From contig JADJDP010000018.1 of the NCBI GenBank assembly GCA_016702645.1, positions 30,828 through 94,827 of the forward strand: a DNA stretch of 64,000 bases, given 5' to 3'. The translations under genes and the position numbers were made by a program. The notes under the pieces are model-generated. The model searched no databases and was not told the DNA's origin. It worked only from the letters and a program-made list of their open reading frames with translations. The stretch comes from Flavobacteriales bacterium. Lineage in GTDB: Bacteria > Bacteroidota > Bacteroidia > Flavobacteriales_F > PHOS-HE28. Shown piece after piece: positions 19,748 through 33,618 of this stretch; the stretch's first letter is position 1, and every line of letters starts with the position of its first letter.

Positions 19748-20395
19748 TCACGGCGTGTAAATGCCTTTCGTCATCGCGTACACCACCAGCCCCGCCGCAT
19801 TCCGCGCGCCGGTCTTCAGCAGCAGGTTGTTCCGGTGGAACTCCACCGTCCGCGGGCTCACGAAGATCTTCTCGGCGATCTCCGCCGTGGTGAGTTCCCG
19901 GCAGATGCCGCGCAGCACGTCGAGCTCACGCTCGCTGAGCAGATCGATCTCGTTGAAGGTGGGCTTCACCTTGCGGTCCTTCACCAGGCCGTGCAGCATC
20001 ACGCGGCTCACCAGCTCGCTGAAGTAGAATCCGTTCGCATGCACGGACCGGATCGCCGTATCGATCTCGTCCGGCTCGGCGTTCTTCAGCATGTAGCCGT
20101 TCGCGCCCAGTTCCATCAGGTGGGAAATGAACTTGTCCTCATCGTGCGTGCTGAGGATGAGCACCTTCACCTGCGGGAAGTCCTGCTTGATGCGCTTGGT
20201 GGTCTCGATGCCGTCGAGCACCGGCATCTCCAGATCCAAGAGCACGATGTCCACCGACGTGGACTTCAGCGCGGTGAGCAGTTCCTCGCCATTGGCGCAC
20301 TCCAGCACCACCTGCACACCGGCCATGTCGCGCAGCAGCATCGCCATGCCATAGCGGAAGAGCCGTTGGTCGTCGGCGAGGGCCAGTCGGATCAT
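19748..20395 (-). CDS. NarL/LuxR-family response regulator
   Basis: Intact, 215 aa. Receiver 1-120 with the acidic pair in LADDQ, phosphoacceptor Asp54 (VLLDLEMP) and the switch Lys in GYMLKNAEP. C-terminal LuxR-type HTH about 150-215 (LLSERELDVLRGICRELTT, TVEFHRNNLLLKTGARN). The stop is followed one base later by the ATG of the hybrid kinase, so the two form an operon. A close paralogue at 42549-43196 heads the large kinase operon. The recurrent motif lies 37 bases upstream. Confidence 0.95.
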   Translation of the reverse strand: MIRLALADDQRLFRYGMAMLLRDMAGVQVVLECANGEELLTALKSTSVDIVLLDLEMPVLDGIETTKRIKQDFPQVKVLILSTHDEDKFISHLMELGANGYMLKNAEPDEIDTAIRSVHANGFYFSELVSRVMLHGLVKDRKVKPTFNEIDLLSERELDVLRGICRELTTAEIAEKIFVSPRTVEFHRNNLLLKTGARNAAGLVVYAMTKGIYTP

Positions 20396-20431
20396 GGTGC
20401 GAAGTTCAACGGTCAGGATGGGCTGCGACCT

Positions 20432-20450
20432 AGTAGTTACACCAGTTCTG
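20432..20450 (-). promoter_or_regulatory. Recurrent motif upstream of the response regulator at 19748-20395
   Basis: The gene strand reads CAGAACTGGTGTAACTACT, ending 37 bases before the ATG. Eleven of the first twelve bases match the copy at 12838-12856. It separates this regulator from the HPt gene upstream. Confidence 0.4.
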
Positions 20451-20506
20451 TTGGTGGTGCTATGGGATATCGAACAAGGCCTTCAACTCGGCCTCGACAC
20501 CGGTCC

Positions 20507-20797
20507 CTAGCCCATCAGTTCATCCACGGCGCTGGCACAGGCCGCAGGCCCGGATCCACGCGCTTCCTTGCCCACGCGCTCCAACAGTTCCAGCAGGTGC
20601 TTTGCCCCAAGGTAGTGCGCGAGCGGCCGCAGGTCATGGGCGGTCGCCGCCAGCCCTTGGGCGTCCTCGCGCTGCACACATTCCACCAGCGAACGGAATT
20701 GAGCGGGAGCATCTTCCAAATAGATGCGTACCCATTGCTCCATGCGCGACCGATCCCCTTTGAAGAGCCGCTCGAGGTAGGAGAGGTCGATGTGCAT
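20507..20797 (-). CDS. Histidine phosphotransfer (HPt) protein
   Basis: 96 aa. I chose the ATG at 20797 (MHIDLSYLERLFKGDRSRME) because it aligns with the start of the other HPt at 43799-44143; a longer frame begins 13 codons earlier. The protein is a helical bundle with predicted phosphoacceptor His54 in ATAHDLRPLAHYLGA, which follows the H-x-L-(K/R)-x3-x3-G pattern of HPt domains. The hybrid kinases of this window carry receivers but no HPt, so a free HPt is the missing link between their receivers and the NarL-type regulators. It sits 111 bases upstream of one such regulator, same strand. Confidence 0.85.
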   Translation of the reverse strand: MHIDLSYLERLFKGDRSRMEQWVRIYLEDAPAQFRSLVECVQREDAQGLAATAHDLRPLAHYLGAKHLLELLERVGKEARGSGPAACASAVDELMG

Positions 20798-20869
20798 GCG
20801 GTTGTGATCCAGCGAGTGGTCCCGTCGGGTCTGCAATATCGCACAGGGCTGGTAGAGAAGGGGAGGTGG

Positions 20870-21075
20870 TTAGGCGTTGGAAACAAAGTGCATCTCCAAC
20901 ACCCCCTTGCCCTTCGCCTGTACTTTTCCGCAAGGTGTGAAGGTGAGGCCCGGCTCGTTCTTCACCAGTTCATAGGTCGTTTCGCTGATGTTCACCTGGC
21001 CGGGCACCGGAGGTCCATGCGGATGGCGGTGTTCACCGCATCGCCCCGATGTCGCGTTTGGACCAAGTCGACAAC
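20870..21075 (-). pseudogene. Remnant of a class III adenylate cyclase C-terminus
   Basis: The minus strand from 20990 to 20870 reads GQVNISETTYELVKNEPGLT, then TPCGKVQAKGKGVLEMHF and a stop. This is the cyclase C-terminus with unusual substitutions (Cys for Arg, VLEMHF for EMEMYF). Upstream, out of frame, degraded DIWGDxVN-TA-RM sequence can still be recognised up to about 21065, and nothing cyclase-like before that. The ATP site and metal-binding half are missing, so it cannot be active. It lies between the HPt gene and the last kinase of the large operon and marks where another cyclase gene once stood. Confidence 0.75.
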
Positions 21076-21111
21076 CGACGTTCTTCGGACGGATCGAGCG
21101 CAGAGACCGGG

Positions 21112-23696
21112 TCACCCGCCCATTGCGGTCGCTATCGCCTTCATCAACTCTTCGCGCTTGAACGGCTTGGGGATATGTCCCACCATGCCAGCCTGAGTGC
21201 ACAGGTCATGGTCGGCCTCCAACACATTGGCCGTCATTGCGATTATCGGCACCTCTGACCTGTCCTTGTTCAAAGCACGGATCGCCCGCGTGGCCTCGTA
21301 ACCGTTCATCTCCGGCATCTGCACGTCCATGAGGATGATATCGTAGCGATTCGTGCGTGCCATTTCCACGGCGATCTTTCCATTTACGGCCACATCCACT
21401 TTCGCCCCAGGAATGGCATCGGCCAGTTCGTCCTGCGCCACCATTGCATTGAATTCGTTGTCCTCGGCCAACAGGATACGCAGGTCGCGCAGGTCCAAAT
21501 TATGGTCAGTGGACAACGGTGCTGCGGAGCTCGTTTCACCGACCACGTACGGGATGCTGACCGTGAACGTACTTCCTTGGCCTGGCGCGCTGCGCACGGT
21601 GATGTTACCGCCCTGCAGTTCCGCCAGTCGCTTGCTGATGGTAAGACCCAGCCCGGTGCCACCATACTTGCGTGTCGTGTCCGCATAAGCTTGGGTGAAC
21701 TCTTCGAAGATCTTGTCGATCCGGTCCGCAGGGATGCCTATTCCCGTATCGGAGACGTCGACCTGCAGTGTGATATGGTTACCGGTGCGCTCATGTTTCG
21801 AGATCGCGATGTTGACCTTGCCCACTTCGGTGAACTTGACCGCGTTGCCCACGAGGTTCACCAGGATCTGGTTCAAGCGGGTGGGATCCCCGATAAGGGT
21901 GCGTGGCACATCCTGGTCCACATGAACGTTCAGTACCAAGCCTTTGGCCTCGGCCCGAAAGCGAAGGATGTCCTCCACATTGTTCAGGACCGTCCGCACC
22001 TCGAAGGGCACCTTCTCCAATTCAACGGAGCCCGCTTCGAACTTGCTCAGGTCCAAAATGTCGTTCAGGATGACCAGCAGGTTGTCCGAACTCTGGGCGA
22101 TGGCATCGAGGTACTTGTCCTGTTCCGGAGGATGCTGGTTCCGCCTCAGGATCCCGGTCATTCCCATGATGGCGTTCATGGGCGTGCGGATCTCATGGCT
22201 CATATTGGCCAGGAACTGGTGCTTGAATCGCTCGTTGCGTTCGGCCCGCTCGCGCAGTTGATCGCTGCGCTGTTTCTCCCGTCTGATGCGGTTGCGTTGC
22301 CGCAGGAAGACGATCGAGACCAGGGCCATGGCACCGAGGGCGGCGATGCTGATGTTCCGCTGGGCGCTCTTGCGCGTGAGGGCCTCCTGGGCCTGGATAT
22401 CCTTGCGCTCCTGTTCCGCGCGGGTGTCCGCTTCGCGTTTGTCGAAGTCGTACTGCATCTGCTGCTGCGTAAGCAGGCGCGTGTTCTGCTCGTTGTCGAT
22501 GCTGTCGCGGTAAGCGATGTACAGCTTGTGATCTGCGAACGCCGAACGCCAGTCACCGGTGGCGCTGTCCAGCGCGAGGACGCTCCGGTAGTACTCCGCG
22601 TACTTGGAACGGCTGTTCAATTCCCGCGTCAGTTCATAGGCCTCGCGGAAGCGCGCACGTGCGTTCCGTATATCGCCCAGTCGGGCATGGCAGATACCGA
22701 GGCGCCTGGACAGATCGGCGATATTGCTCTTGTTCGAGATGCTCCGAAAGGCGTCAAGACCCAGTTCATAGTTGCGCATTGCCTCGGCCATTTCGCCTTG
22801 GGCCAAGTACAACTCGCCAATGCATCGGTAGGAATCGCCGGTGCCGAAGCGGTCTTTTATACGCTGGTTCCCGGCAAGGGCGAGGCGATGGTTCTTCAGC
22901 GCCTCTTCGTAGTTGCCAGAGGCCACGTGGATACTGCCGATGGCATTGTAGCAGCCGATCGAATTGATCTCATCTCCCGCTTCCTGGAACAAGATGATGC
23001 AGCGGGTGTACATATCCAAGGCCTTCGCCCGATCACCCATGCGCACGTATGAAGCGGCGATATTGCTATAGGCGCTGACGATCCCGAGCTTATCGCCTTT
23101 GGCCTCATGGATCCTCAGCGCCGCGAAGGAGCAGCGGGATGACTCTGGGTAGTTGCCCATGCTCCCGTACGTCCAAGCCATGAGGCCATAACTGCTGGCC
23201 ATTGCCAGAGAGTCCTGGTTTTGTCGGGCGTGCTCGAACGCCTCGGTGAAGTATCGCAATGCCTCAGGCAGGCGGCCTGCGTCGGCATGGTCCTGTCCGA
23301 TGTGCAAGTATGCCCGGCTAGCGTCCGCTTGGAGCCCCAGTTCCTTGTAAAGCGTGACCGCCATGGTATCGCCCGCCAGGGCTTCGCTGAATCTGCCAAG
23401 CTTCCAGTAAGCGCGTCCTATCCGCGTCAAAGAATGGGCCTTCCACTTGGGATGATCGAGCTTGTTCGCCAGGTCATAAGCTTCCTTCCCGTAAGCGAGC
23501 GAGCTATCCGGCTCAGTGTTCAGGAAGTAAAAAGACAGTTTCAACAGCGCCTTCACCCGGAGCGTATCCGCTGTGGCGTGGCGAATGGCCGCTCGCAGCG
23601 TATCGATCCGTGCGGGGTCTTGTGCGATGGATCCCTGTGCGACAAGGCCGAACACAAGTGCGACCAGCACCCAATGCGGATCGATGCTTCTCGCTC

Positions 23697-23700
<4 letters not shown>
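21112..23700 (-). CDS. TPR-type hybrid histidine kinase with receiver
   Basis: Intact, 862 aa. Signal peptide about 1-26, TPR helices about 40-400, coiled segment, transmembrane helix about 449-467. HisKA phosphoacceptor His502 (MSHEIRTPMNAI), ATPase with NLVGNAVKFT, DTGIGIP and KYGGTGLGLTISKRL, receiver about 740-862 with Asp792 (LMDVQMPEMNG) and the PKPF Lys845. The architecture suggests periplasmic TPRs, cytoplasmic kinase. The start overlaps the stop of the upstream kinase (ATGA). Last gene of the operon that begins at 43196. Confidence 0.95.
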
Positions 23701-26162
<2,462 letters not shown>

Positions 26163-26166
<4 letters not shown>

Positions 26167-29100
26167 GTTGAGGGCGGGTCCATCACCCGCACGGCATGGA
26201 TGGCGTTCAACAGTTCTTCACGGCTGAAGGGCTTCGGGATGTGGCCGATCATGCCCGCTTCACGGCACAACTTCAGCTCGGCCTCCATCACGTTCGCCGT
26301 CATGGCGACGATGGGCACACGCGACCGGTCATCCGGAAGGGCGCGTATGGCGCGCGTGGCATCGTAGCCGTTCATCTCCGGCATCTGCACGTCCATCAGG
26401 ATCACATCATAGTCGCCTGACCCCGCCATCTGCACCGCGATCGTTCCGTTCTCCGCTCGGTCCACGCGCACGCCGGGAATGGCATCCTCCAGTTCATCCT
26501 GCGCCACCATGGCGTTGAACTCGTTGTCCTCGGCAAGGAGGATGCGAAGGCCACGCAACATCACCTCGTCTGCCGTGCCGCTGATCTGTTTTTCGATGGT
26601 TGCGGCGATGCTGAAGGGTATCGACACCATGAAGTTGCTTCCCTTGTCCTTTTCGCTGATGGCCGTCAAGGTGCCTCCCTGCATTTCAACCAGCCGCTTG
26701 CTGATGGAGAGGCCCAGGCCGGTTCCACCGTACTTCCGTGTGGTGTCGCTGTATGCCTGCGTGAACTCCTCGAACACCCGGTCGAGGCGGTCCTGGGGGA
26801 TCCCCACGCCAGTGTCGCTCACCATGATGCGAAGCATGCAGTGCGTTGCGGTAAGGTCCGACGCGCCTACCGAAATGCGCACTTCGCCCTCTTCGGTGAA
26901 CTTTATGCCATTGCCCACCAGGTTGAGCAGGACCTGCTGCAGCCGTGTTGGATCCCCGATCAAGCGACGTGGCACGTCAGGGTCGATATCGAGGTTCAGC
27001 TGCAGGCCCTTTTCCTCCGCCTTGAAATGCAACAGGTCTCGGATATGGGCGACGAGCTCATGCGTGTCGAACGGTACGCTCTCCAGGATGATCTTCCCGG
27101 CCTCCATCTTGGACAGGTCGAGGATGTCGTTGATGACCACGAGCAAGTTGTCGGAACTCTGCGCTATGGCGTCTAGGTACTTATCCTGTTCCGGTGGATG
27201 CTCGTTGCGGCGCAGGATGCCGGTCATGCCCATGATGGCGTTCATGGGTGTCCGGATCTCGTGGCTCATGTTGGCCAGGAACTGCTGTTTGATCAGTTCG
27301 CTCTTCTCCGCGCGTTCCTTGGCATGGCTCAACTCGGCCGTGCGCACCGCGACGGTCTGCTCCAGTAGTTCCTTCTGCCGTTTGAGCCCGGCCGTGCGCA
27401 AACTGATGAACAGCACGATGCTTCCAGCGATCACGAGCACATACGATAGGTACGCCCACCAGGTCTTCCACCATGGCGGCAGCACCACGAGGTTGAACGA
27501 GGTTCCTTGCTCGTCCCAGATCCCATCGCGGTTGTCGCCCCGCACACGGAAGGTGTAAGTGCCGGGATCGAGGTTGGTGTAGATGGCGGAGTTGTCGGTG
27601 CCGGACATGATCCAATCGGGATCGAAGCCTTCCAGCTTGTACTGGTAGCGATGTTCCTCGGGTGCGGAGAACTCCATGCTCGCGAAGGAGAAGGTGACCA
27701 TGTTCGCGCTGTAGGGGATCCGCATGCCCTCGCTCAAGTAGCTCGGTGCCTGCAAGGCCGCATTGTCCTCCTCGAATGCGATCGAGCGGTTCATGAGCTT
27801 GATGTCCGTTATCCGCACGTCCACGGGCCGCGCATCCTCTCTCAGTTCATCCGGATGGAAGTGGTTGAATCCGTTCACCCCGCCGAAGAAGAGCCTTCCG
27901 TCCTTCAACTTGCAGAACGCGTTGCGATTGAACTCATCGCTCTGAAGGCCATCGCTCGCGGTGAAATTCCGGAAGGTGTTGGAGGAAGGTGAATAGTGCG
28001 AGATGCCCTTGTTGGTGCTCATCCACAGGTCTCCGTCCGCATCGCTCAGGATACCATAGACCACATCGTTCGGAAGGCCATCCTTCTCTGTGAGGCGTGT
28101 GCACGTGCCGGTGCGTTTGTCGAAACGGTTCAGGCCACCGCCGTTCGTACCGATCCAGAGGTAGCGGTCCGGTTCCGTCGGATCGGCAAGGATGGAGAAG
28201 ATCAGGTCGAAGCTCAGCGACGTGGGATCATCCGGGTCGTTCGCGTAGTGCTTCCATGCTCCCGTGGATGGATCCAATCGCAGCAGGCCTTTCACCGTGC
28301 CGATCCAGAAGATGCCTTGTGCATCCTGGTGGATCGCTTGGACGAAGAGGTAAGGATACTGGACGGGTACGACTGGAAATCGAAAGCGGGAGAATCGGTG
28401 GCTCGACTTGTCGAAACGGTAGAAGGCGGTGTCGCACCCGAACCAGAGTGCCTTGTTCCCATCTTGATGGATGGGGAAGCAGGATTTGCGGTGTGGCACC
28501 AATCGTCCGGTCTCATCGGCGAGCGGGAAACGTTGGGCGTTGCCCGTCTTGAGATCCAGGCTGAACAGGTCGCCTTTGCAGAGCCAGAGCAGTCCGTCCT
28601 CGTCCTGCGTGACGGCTTCGGTGTCATCGATCAGGCCATCGAATAGCTTCTTGAGTTCAGCACCTTGATCGACCGACTCCGCGATGAAGGTGCGCGTGGC
28701 AGGGTCGAATACGCTGAGGAACTTGCGTTGGCTGAGGCTGAGCACATCGCCATCAATGGTGGGTTGCAACCAGCGCACGCTCGCCCCTGGCTGCGTGTTG
28801 AAACGCTCGACGCGCGGGTCGTACGCGAGCACACCATAGCCGGCCGACCCGACCCACACCAGTCCGTTACGGTCCTGATACGTGGAGATCACGTTGTCCA
28901 ATATCCCGTTCAGATTAGGGTCCCTTGGTCGCACCATCGTCATGCGCAGCGTGCGGGTATCGAAGCGCCAGAGTTGCCCTGTGCCGATCCACATCGATCC
29001 ATTCGCATCGATGGTCACTTGGTCGGTTTCCAGCCGACTGCCACCCGGATAGTCGACCTGGTGAACGATCCTGGAACGGCGGTAACGGGATCGTACTCCG

Positions 29101-29896
29101 CGATGAAGTAGGGGTACACGCCGAAGATCCTTCCGGTCTTCTCGTCTTCCAAGATCATGCCGTTCACGTGCGTGTTCCGGTCCTCGTTCCACGGACCGGC
29201 GCTCAGGCGCTGCATATCCAATGTATCCATCCGGTCAGGTCCGGAATTGTTCGGGTGGAAACGGAACGAGCAATTGGCGAAGAGGTAGCCCCAGATCACA
29301 CCTCGTGCGTCCTGCATGATCCGGCAGGGCCTGTTGAAGTAGCGCCGCACCGTATACATGGGCAGTGCTGTCGGACCAACTCCGGCAGGTGTGGTGAACG
29401 AAACCTTGAAAAGTCCCTTGGTCGTGGCCGCCCAGATGTTGCCATCAGCGTCTTCCTCCACATTCAGCACCATGGACGCATCCCCATCCGCTCCCAAGCG
29501 GATATGCTGGAACACTTCGTGTTGACGATCGAAGACATCAAGACCCTTGGTCGCCATCCCAACCCAGATCCTCCCGTTGGTGTCCTCGGCGATGCAGCTG
29601 ATGTAATTTTCTGCCAACGTGGTGGAATCGGTGGCATTGTTCCGGTAGACCTTGAAACCATAGCCGTCAAAACGGTCGAGTCCATCTTTCGTGGCGAACC
29701 ACATGAAGCCGTATCGATCCTGCATGATGCGCGTCACCATGCCCTGCGAGAGCCCGTCGTTGATGGTGAGCAGGCGGAAGGGAAGCGAAACGGTGTCCGA
29801 AGCAACCGCGTGCGGGTGGAGGCGCGATGGCCCCTGCGCGACCGCGCCTGCATGCAGGGCAGCGGCGAACAGCAAGGACAACGAGGAGCGCTTCAT
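26163..29896 (-). CDS. HTCS-type hybrid histidine kinase with receiver, one frameshift
   Basis: The ATG at 29896 opens signal peptide MKRSSLSLLFAAALHAGAVA and overlaps the upstream stop as ATGA. The propeller region starts with LLTINDGLSQGMVTRIMQD and contains repeated FMWFATKDGLDRFDGYGF-like blades. The frame breaks near 29060 and continues to the end as one 1000-residue frame. Then come Y_Y_Y (YQYKLEGFDPDWIMSGTDNS), a transmembrane helix (YLSYVLVIAGSIVLFI), HisKA (MSHEIRTPMNAI), ATPase (NLVGNGIKFT, DTGVGIP, GGTGLGLSISKRL) and a receiver (Asp in LMDVQMPEMNGYDA). About 1,240 residues when joined. No AraC-type output domain, unlike the classical Bacteroides HTCS. Confidence 0.9.
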
Positions 29897-32800
29897 CCCT
29901 TGGATGGTTGTGTGGAAAGCACGCTGTGCAGCACATTCACGAGTTCTTCACGCTTGAAGGGTTTCGGCACGAAGCCGTTCATGCGGGCCTCCATGCACTT
30001 GTCCACCTCGGCCTTCAGCACGTTCGCCGTCATGGCGATGATCGGGATTCGCGACTTGTTCCCTGCCAGCGCACGGATCGCCCGTGCAGCATCGAAGCCG
30101 TTCATCTCCGGCATCTGGATGTCCATCAGCACCAGGTCGTAGTTCCCGGCCTTCACCATCTCCACGGCGATACGTCCATTGCCCGCTACATCCACATGGG
30201 ACCCGGGGATAACGTCCGCCAGCTCATCCTGAGCCACCATCACGTTGAACTCGTTGTCCTCCGCGAGCAGGATGCGCAGGTCGTGTAACACGCCAGCGGG
30301 CGCGTCTTTCATTTCCGCCTTTGCTGAAGTCTCCTTGCTCGGCAACCCATAAGGCAACTCCACCGTGAAGGTGCTCCCTGCACCGTGGGTGCTCTCCATG
30401 ACGATGGTGCCGTGCTGTAGTTCCACGAGCCGCTTCGTGATCGTGAGTCCCAGGCCACTTCCGCCGTATTTACGGCTGGTCTCATTGTCCGCCTGCGTGA
30501 ATTCCTCGAAGATGCTCCCCTTGCGATCATCCCGGATACCGATACCGGTATCGCTGGTGACGAATGACAGCACGACCCGATCAGCGCTCTGCTCTTTCAC
30601 ATGCACAGCGATCCTCACCTCACCCTTTTCGGTGAACTTGATCGCATTGCCCACCAGGTTCAGCATGATCTGACCAAGGCGCGTGGGGTCTCCCATCACC
30701 CTTGCCGGGACATCCTCATCCACCTTGCATTCGAACCGCAATCCCTTCTCTTCGGCCTTATGGCGGAGGATATCCATGGCTTGCCGGAGCACATCCCGAG
30801 GTTGCAAGACCACCCGCTCCAGCTCGATCTTGCCCGCCTCCAATTTGCCAATGTCGAGGATGTCGTTGAGGATCACGAGCAGGTTGCTGGAGCTCTCGGC
30901 AATGGCCGCGAGGTATTTCTCCTGAGCAGGCAGTCGTTCGTTCCGCCGCAGGCTGGAGGTCATGCCCATGATCGCGTTCATCGGCGTGCGGATCTCGTGG
31001 CTCATATTGGCCAGGAACTGTTGCTTGATCCGTTCACTGTGCTCGGCACGCCGCCGTTGCGCATCGGCTTCCTCCTTTTCGTGGATCAAGGCCTCGGTGC
31101 GTTCCGCAACGGTCACTTCAAGGATCTCCTTCTGTTTCTGCAGTCCAGCGGTGCGCAATCGGATATAAAGGAGCAGGCTGCCCGCTGCAACGAGCGCGTA
31201 CATCACATAAGCCCACCAGGTCTTCCACCACGGAGGCAACACCACCAATTGGAACGAAGTGCCTTCCGTGTCCCAGACCCCATCGCGATTGTCACCCCGA
31301 ACACGGAAGGTGTAGGTGCCCGGATCGAGGTTGGTGTAGATCGCGGAGTTCGCCGTGCCGGCCATGATCCAATCGGGATCGAAGCCATCCAGCTTGTATT
31401 GGTAGTGGTGAAGCTCCGGGGACGAGAACTCCATGCTGGCGAACTCGAAGGTGACCATGTTCTCGCTGTACGGGATCTCCATTCCATCGCTCAGGTACAC
31501 CGGCAAGCGTAAGAGCGGATCCGATGCGTTGAACTCGACCGACCGATTGATCAGCTTGATGCCGGTGATATGGATCTGCGACGGGCGTGGATCATCCTTC
31601 AGCTCCTCCGGCTTGAAGTAGTTGAAGCCGTTCACGCCACCGAAGAACAGCGTACCATCGCTCAGCTTGCAGTACGCATAGCGATTGAACTCATCGCTCT
31701 GGAGGCCATAGCTCTCGTCGAAATTCCGGAACACGTTCGTGCTCGGCGTGAACCGGGAGATCCCTTTGTTGGTGCTCATCCACAGGTTGCCCGAGGCATC
31801 GCTGAGCACGCCGTAGACCACATCATTGGGCAATCCCTGTGCGCTGGAGTACCGCGTCACCTTGCCGGTGGTCTTGTCGAAGCGGTTCAATCCCCCTCCG
31901 TTGGTGCCGATCCAAAGCACGTTCGGGTCCGACGGGTCCGGTTCAATGCTGAAGATCACGTTCACTGCCAGCGTCGACGGATCCGCGGCATCATTCTCAT
32001 AGTGCTTCCAACTCTGGTCGCGCGGGTCGAAGCGGAGCAGGCCACGGAGAGTGCCCAGCCAGAAGATCCCATCCTTGGCCTCGTGGATCACCTGCAGGAA
32101 TTCATAGGCTTCCCTAACCGCAGGGATCGGGTACGCGAATGCGGTGAACGCATGGGTCTCGTGGTCGAATCGCCAGAAGGCCGTCTTCCAACCGAACCAG
32201 ACGTCATCCCGCTTGTCGAGGTGGAGCGGGAAGCAATACTCACGGATAAGTTCGTTCCGGTCGGGAGCCTCCGATGGGATGAACCGCTCCAGCACGTTTT
32301 GAGCCGGGCCATAGCGGACCAGACCGCCCGCGCTGAGCCAATAGGAGCCATCCTTGGCTTGGAGCGTGGACATGGGCCATGTGTTGTAACCGTCCAGTGC
32401 GGCACGGCCATCGTACTCGTGACGACCGACTTCCAGCGAATAGCGCTCCGTGGCCGGGTCGAACACGCTCATGAAGTGGGACGTGCGACCGATCAGGACC
32501 TTGTCATCGATGGTCCGGGCCATCCCGTTCATGCTCTGATCCGGATGGTTGTGGAAGCGTTCGATCCGCGGATCGTACTGGAGTACGCCGTACCCTGTTG
32601 TGCCGATCCAGATGAGCCTGTTCCGATCGAGGTAGGTGTACACCACGTTCTCGGTCATGGTCTGCAGGTTCGGGTCACGCGCGTTCAGTCGTGTCAACCG
32701 GGCGCTAACAGGGTCGAATCGGAACAGGCCCGTCCTTCCAGCGATCCAGATCGCACCTTTCTGGTCGACGGTCGCCACCGTGTGCGAAAGGGTCAGGATG

Positions 32801-33618
32801 TTGGGAGGTCCTTCGTAGATCGTTCTGATCACCGCGTCATCCGCATCCACCTCGGCCACGCCGAATTCATGCAACGCGTACATCCTGTCGCGGACGGTAT
32901 CCTCGACCATGATCGCTTCGAACCGGTCAATATCGGAGACACGTGTTGGTCGGTCCCATTGCACGCTATCCACGCGGTCCTTACCGCCGTGGTCCGGAAC
33001 GATGCGATAGAACATCCTGTTCTCCTCGTGTCCCCAGACCCTTCCCTTCCGGTCCGCATGGGCCATGACCTTTTGGGAGAAGAAGTGGGTGAGCTTGAAG
33101 TCGCGGAGCGAACGGTGGTCCGAGCTCTTCGTTGACGATCCGTTGAACGTGATCTTCACCAAACCCTTCCTCGTGCCGACCCAGAGATCGCCGGAGAGGT
33201 CTTCCGTTATCACCTCCACCATTATACCATCTGCAGGTGTGCCGCGCAGCGGGTAATGGAGGAAGGTCTCCGTATTCGGCTCGAAGAGATCGAGCCCGAT
33301 CGTGGTCCCCACCCAGAGGCGCCCTTCACGATCCTCGTGCAGGGTAACGACGAAGCTGTTGTTCAGCGAGGTGCTGTCCAGCGGGTCGTGCCGGAACACC
33401 TTGAAGGAATAACCGTCGTACCGGTTCAATCCATCCTTCGTGGCGAACCACATGAAGCCATGATGGTCCTGCGTGATGCAGTTCACCATGCCTTGTGAGA
33501 GACCGTCCTTGATCGTCAATGTGCGGAAGGGAAGTGCGAGCGTATCCCATTGCGAGATCGCAGGTGCGCACACCAGCATGAGCAGGAGTGTCAGGAATTG
33601 CGGTCGGAGCTTCCTCAT
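29893..33618 (-). CDS. HTCS-type hybrid histidine kinase with receiver (intact)
   Basis: 1,241 aa from the ATG at 33618, which overlaps the upstream stop as ATGA and starts a signal peptide (MRKLRPQFLTLLLMLVCAPA); a frame reaching 33717 is an extension into the upstream gene. About 700 residues of regulator-propeller repeats (DGLSQGMVN, FMWFATKDGLNRYDGYSF, LWIGTNGGGLNRFDKTTG) come first. Then a Y_Y_Y domain (YQYKLDGFDPDWIMAGTANS), a transmembrane helix, a coiled linker, His874 in MSHEIRTPMNAI, an ATPase with NLVGNAIKFT, DTGIGI and GGSGLGLTITKRL, and a receiver with Asp1166 (LMDIQMPEMNG). This is the best reference copy for repairing the frameshifted paralogues. Confidence 0.95.
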   Translation of the reverse strand: MRKLRPQFLTLLLMLVCAPAISQWDTLALPFRTLTIKDGLSQGMVNCITQDHHGFMWFATKDGLNRYDGYSFKVFRHDPLDSTSLNNSFVVTLHEDREGRLWVGTTIGLDLFEPNTETFLHYPLRGTPADGIMVEVITEDLSGDLWVGTRKGLVKITFNGSSTKSSDHRSLRDFKLTHFFSQKVMAHADRKGRVWGHEENRMFYRIVPDHGGKDRVDSVQWDRPTRVSDIDRFEAIMVEDTVRDRMYALHEFGVAEVDADDAVIRTIYEGPPNILTLSHTVATVDQKGAIWIAGRTGLFRFDPVSARLTRLNARDPNLQTMTENVVYTYLDRNRLIWIGTTGYGVLQYDPRIERFHNHPDQSMNGMARTIDDKVLIGRTSHFMSVFDPATERYSLEVGRHEYDGRAALDGYNTWPMSTLQAKDGSYWLSAGGLVRYGPAQNVLERFIPSEAPDRNELIREYCFPLHLDKRDDVWFGWKTAFWRFDHETHAFTAFAYPIPAVREAYEFLQVIHEAKDGIFWLGTLRGLLRFDPRDQSWKHYENDAADPSTLAVNVIFSIEPDPSDPNVLWIGTNGGGLNRFDKTTGKVTRYSSAQGLPNDVVYGVLSDASGNLWMSTNKGISRFTPSTNVFRNFDESYGLQSDEFNRYAYCKLSDGTLFFGGVNGFNYFKPEELKDDPRPSQIHITGIKLINRSVEFNASDPLLRLPVYLSDGMEIPYSENMVTFEFASMEFSSPELHHYQYKLDGFDPDWIMAGTANSAIYTNLDPGTYTFRVRGDNRDGVWDTEGTSFQLVVLPPWWKTWWAYVMYALVAAGSLLLYIRLRTAGLQKQKEILEVTVAERTEALIHEKEEADAQRRRAEHSERIKQQFLANMSHEIRTPMNAIMGMTSSLRRNERLPAQEKYLAAIAESSSNLLVILNDILDIGKLEAGKIELERVVLQPRDVLRQAMDILRHKAEEKGLRFECKVDEDVPARVMGDPTRLGQIMLNLVGNAIKFTEKGEVRIAVHVKEQSADRVVLSFVTSDTGIGIRDDRKGSIFEEFTQADNETSRKYGGSGLGLTITKRLVELQHGTIVMESTHGAGSTFTVELPYGLPSKETSAKAEMKDAPAGVLHDLRILLAEDNEFNVMVAQDELADVIPGSHVDVAGNGRIAVEMVKAGNYDLVLMDIQMPEMNGFDAARAIRALAGNKSRIPIIAMTANVLKAEVDKCMEARMNGFVPKPFKREELVNVLHSVLSTQPSKG

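Noticed and set aside
19394..21196. A 600-codon plus-strand frame
   Set aside because: It crosses four unrelated minus-strand genes and has no domain; its codon composition is that of an antisense shadow.
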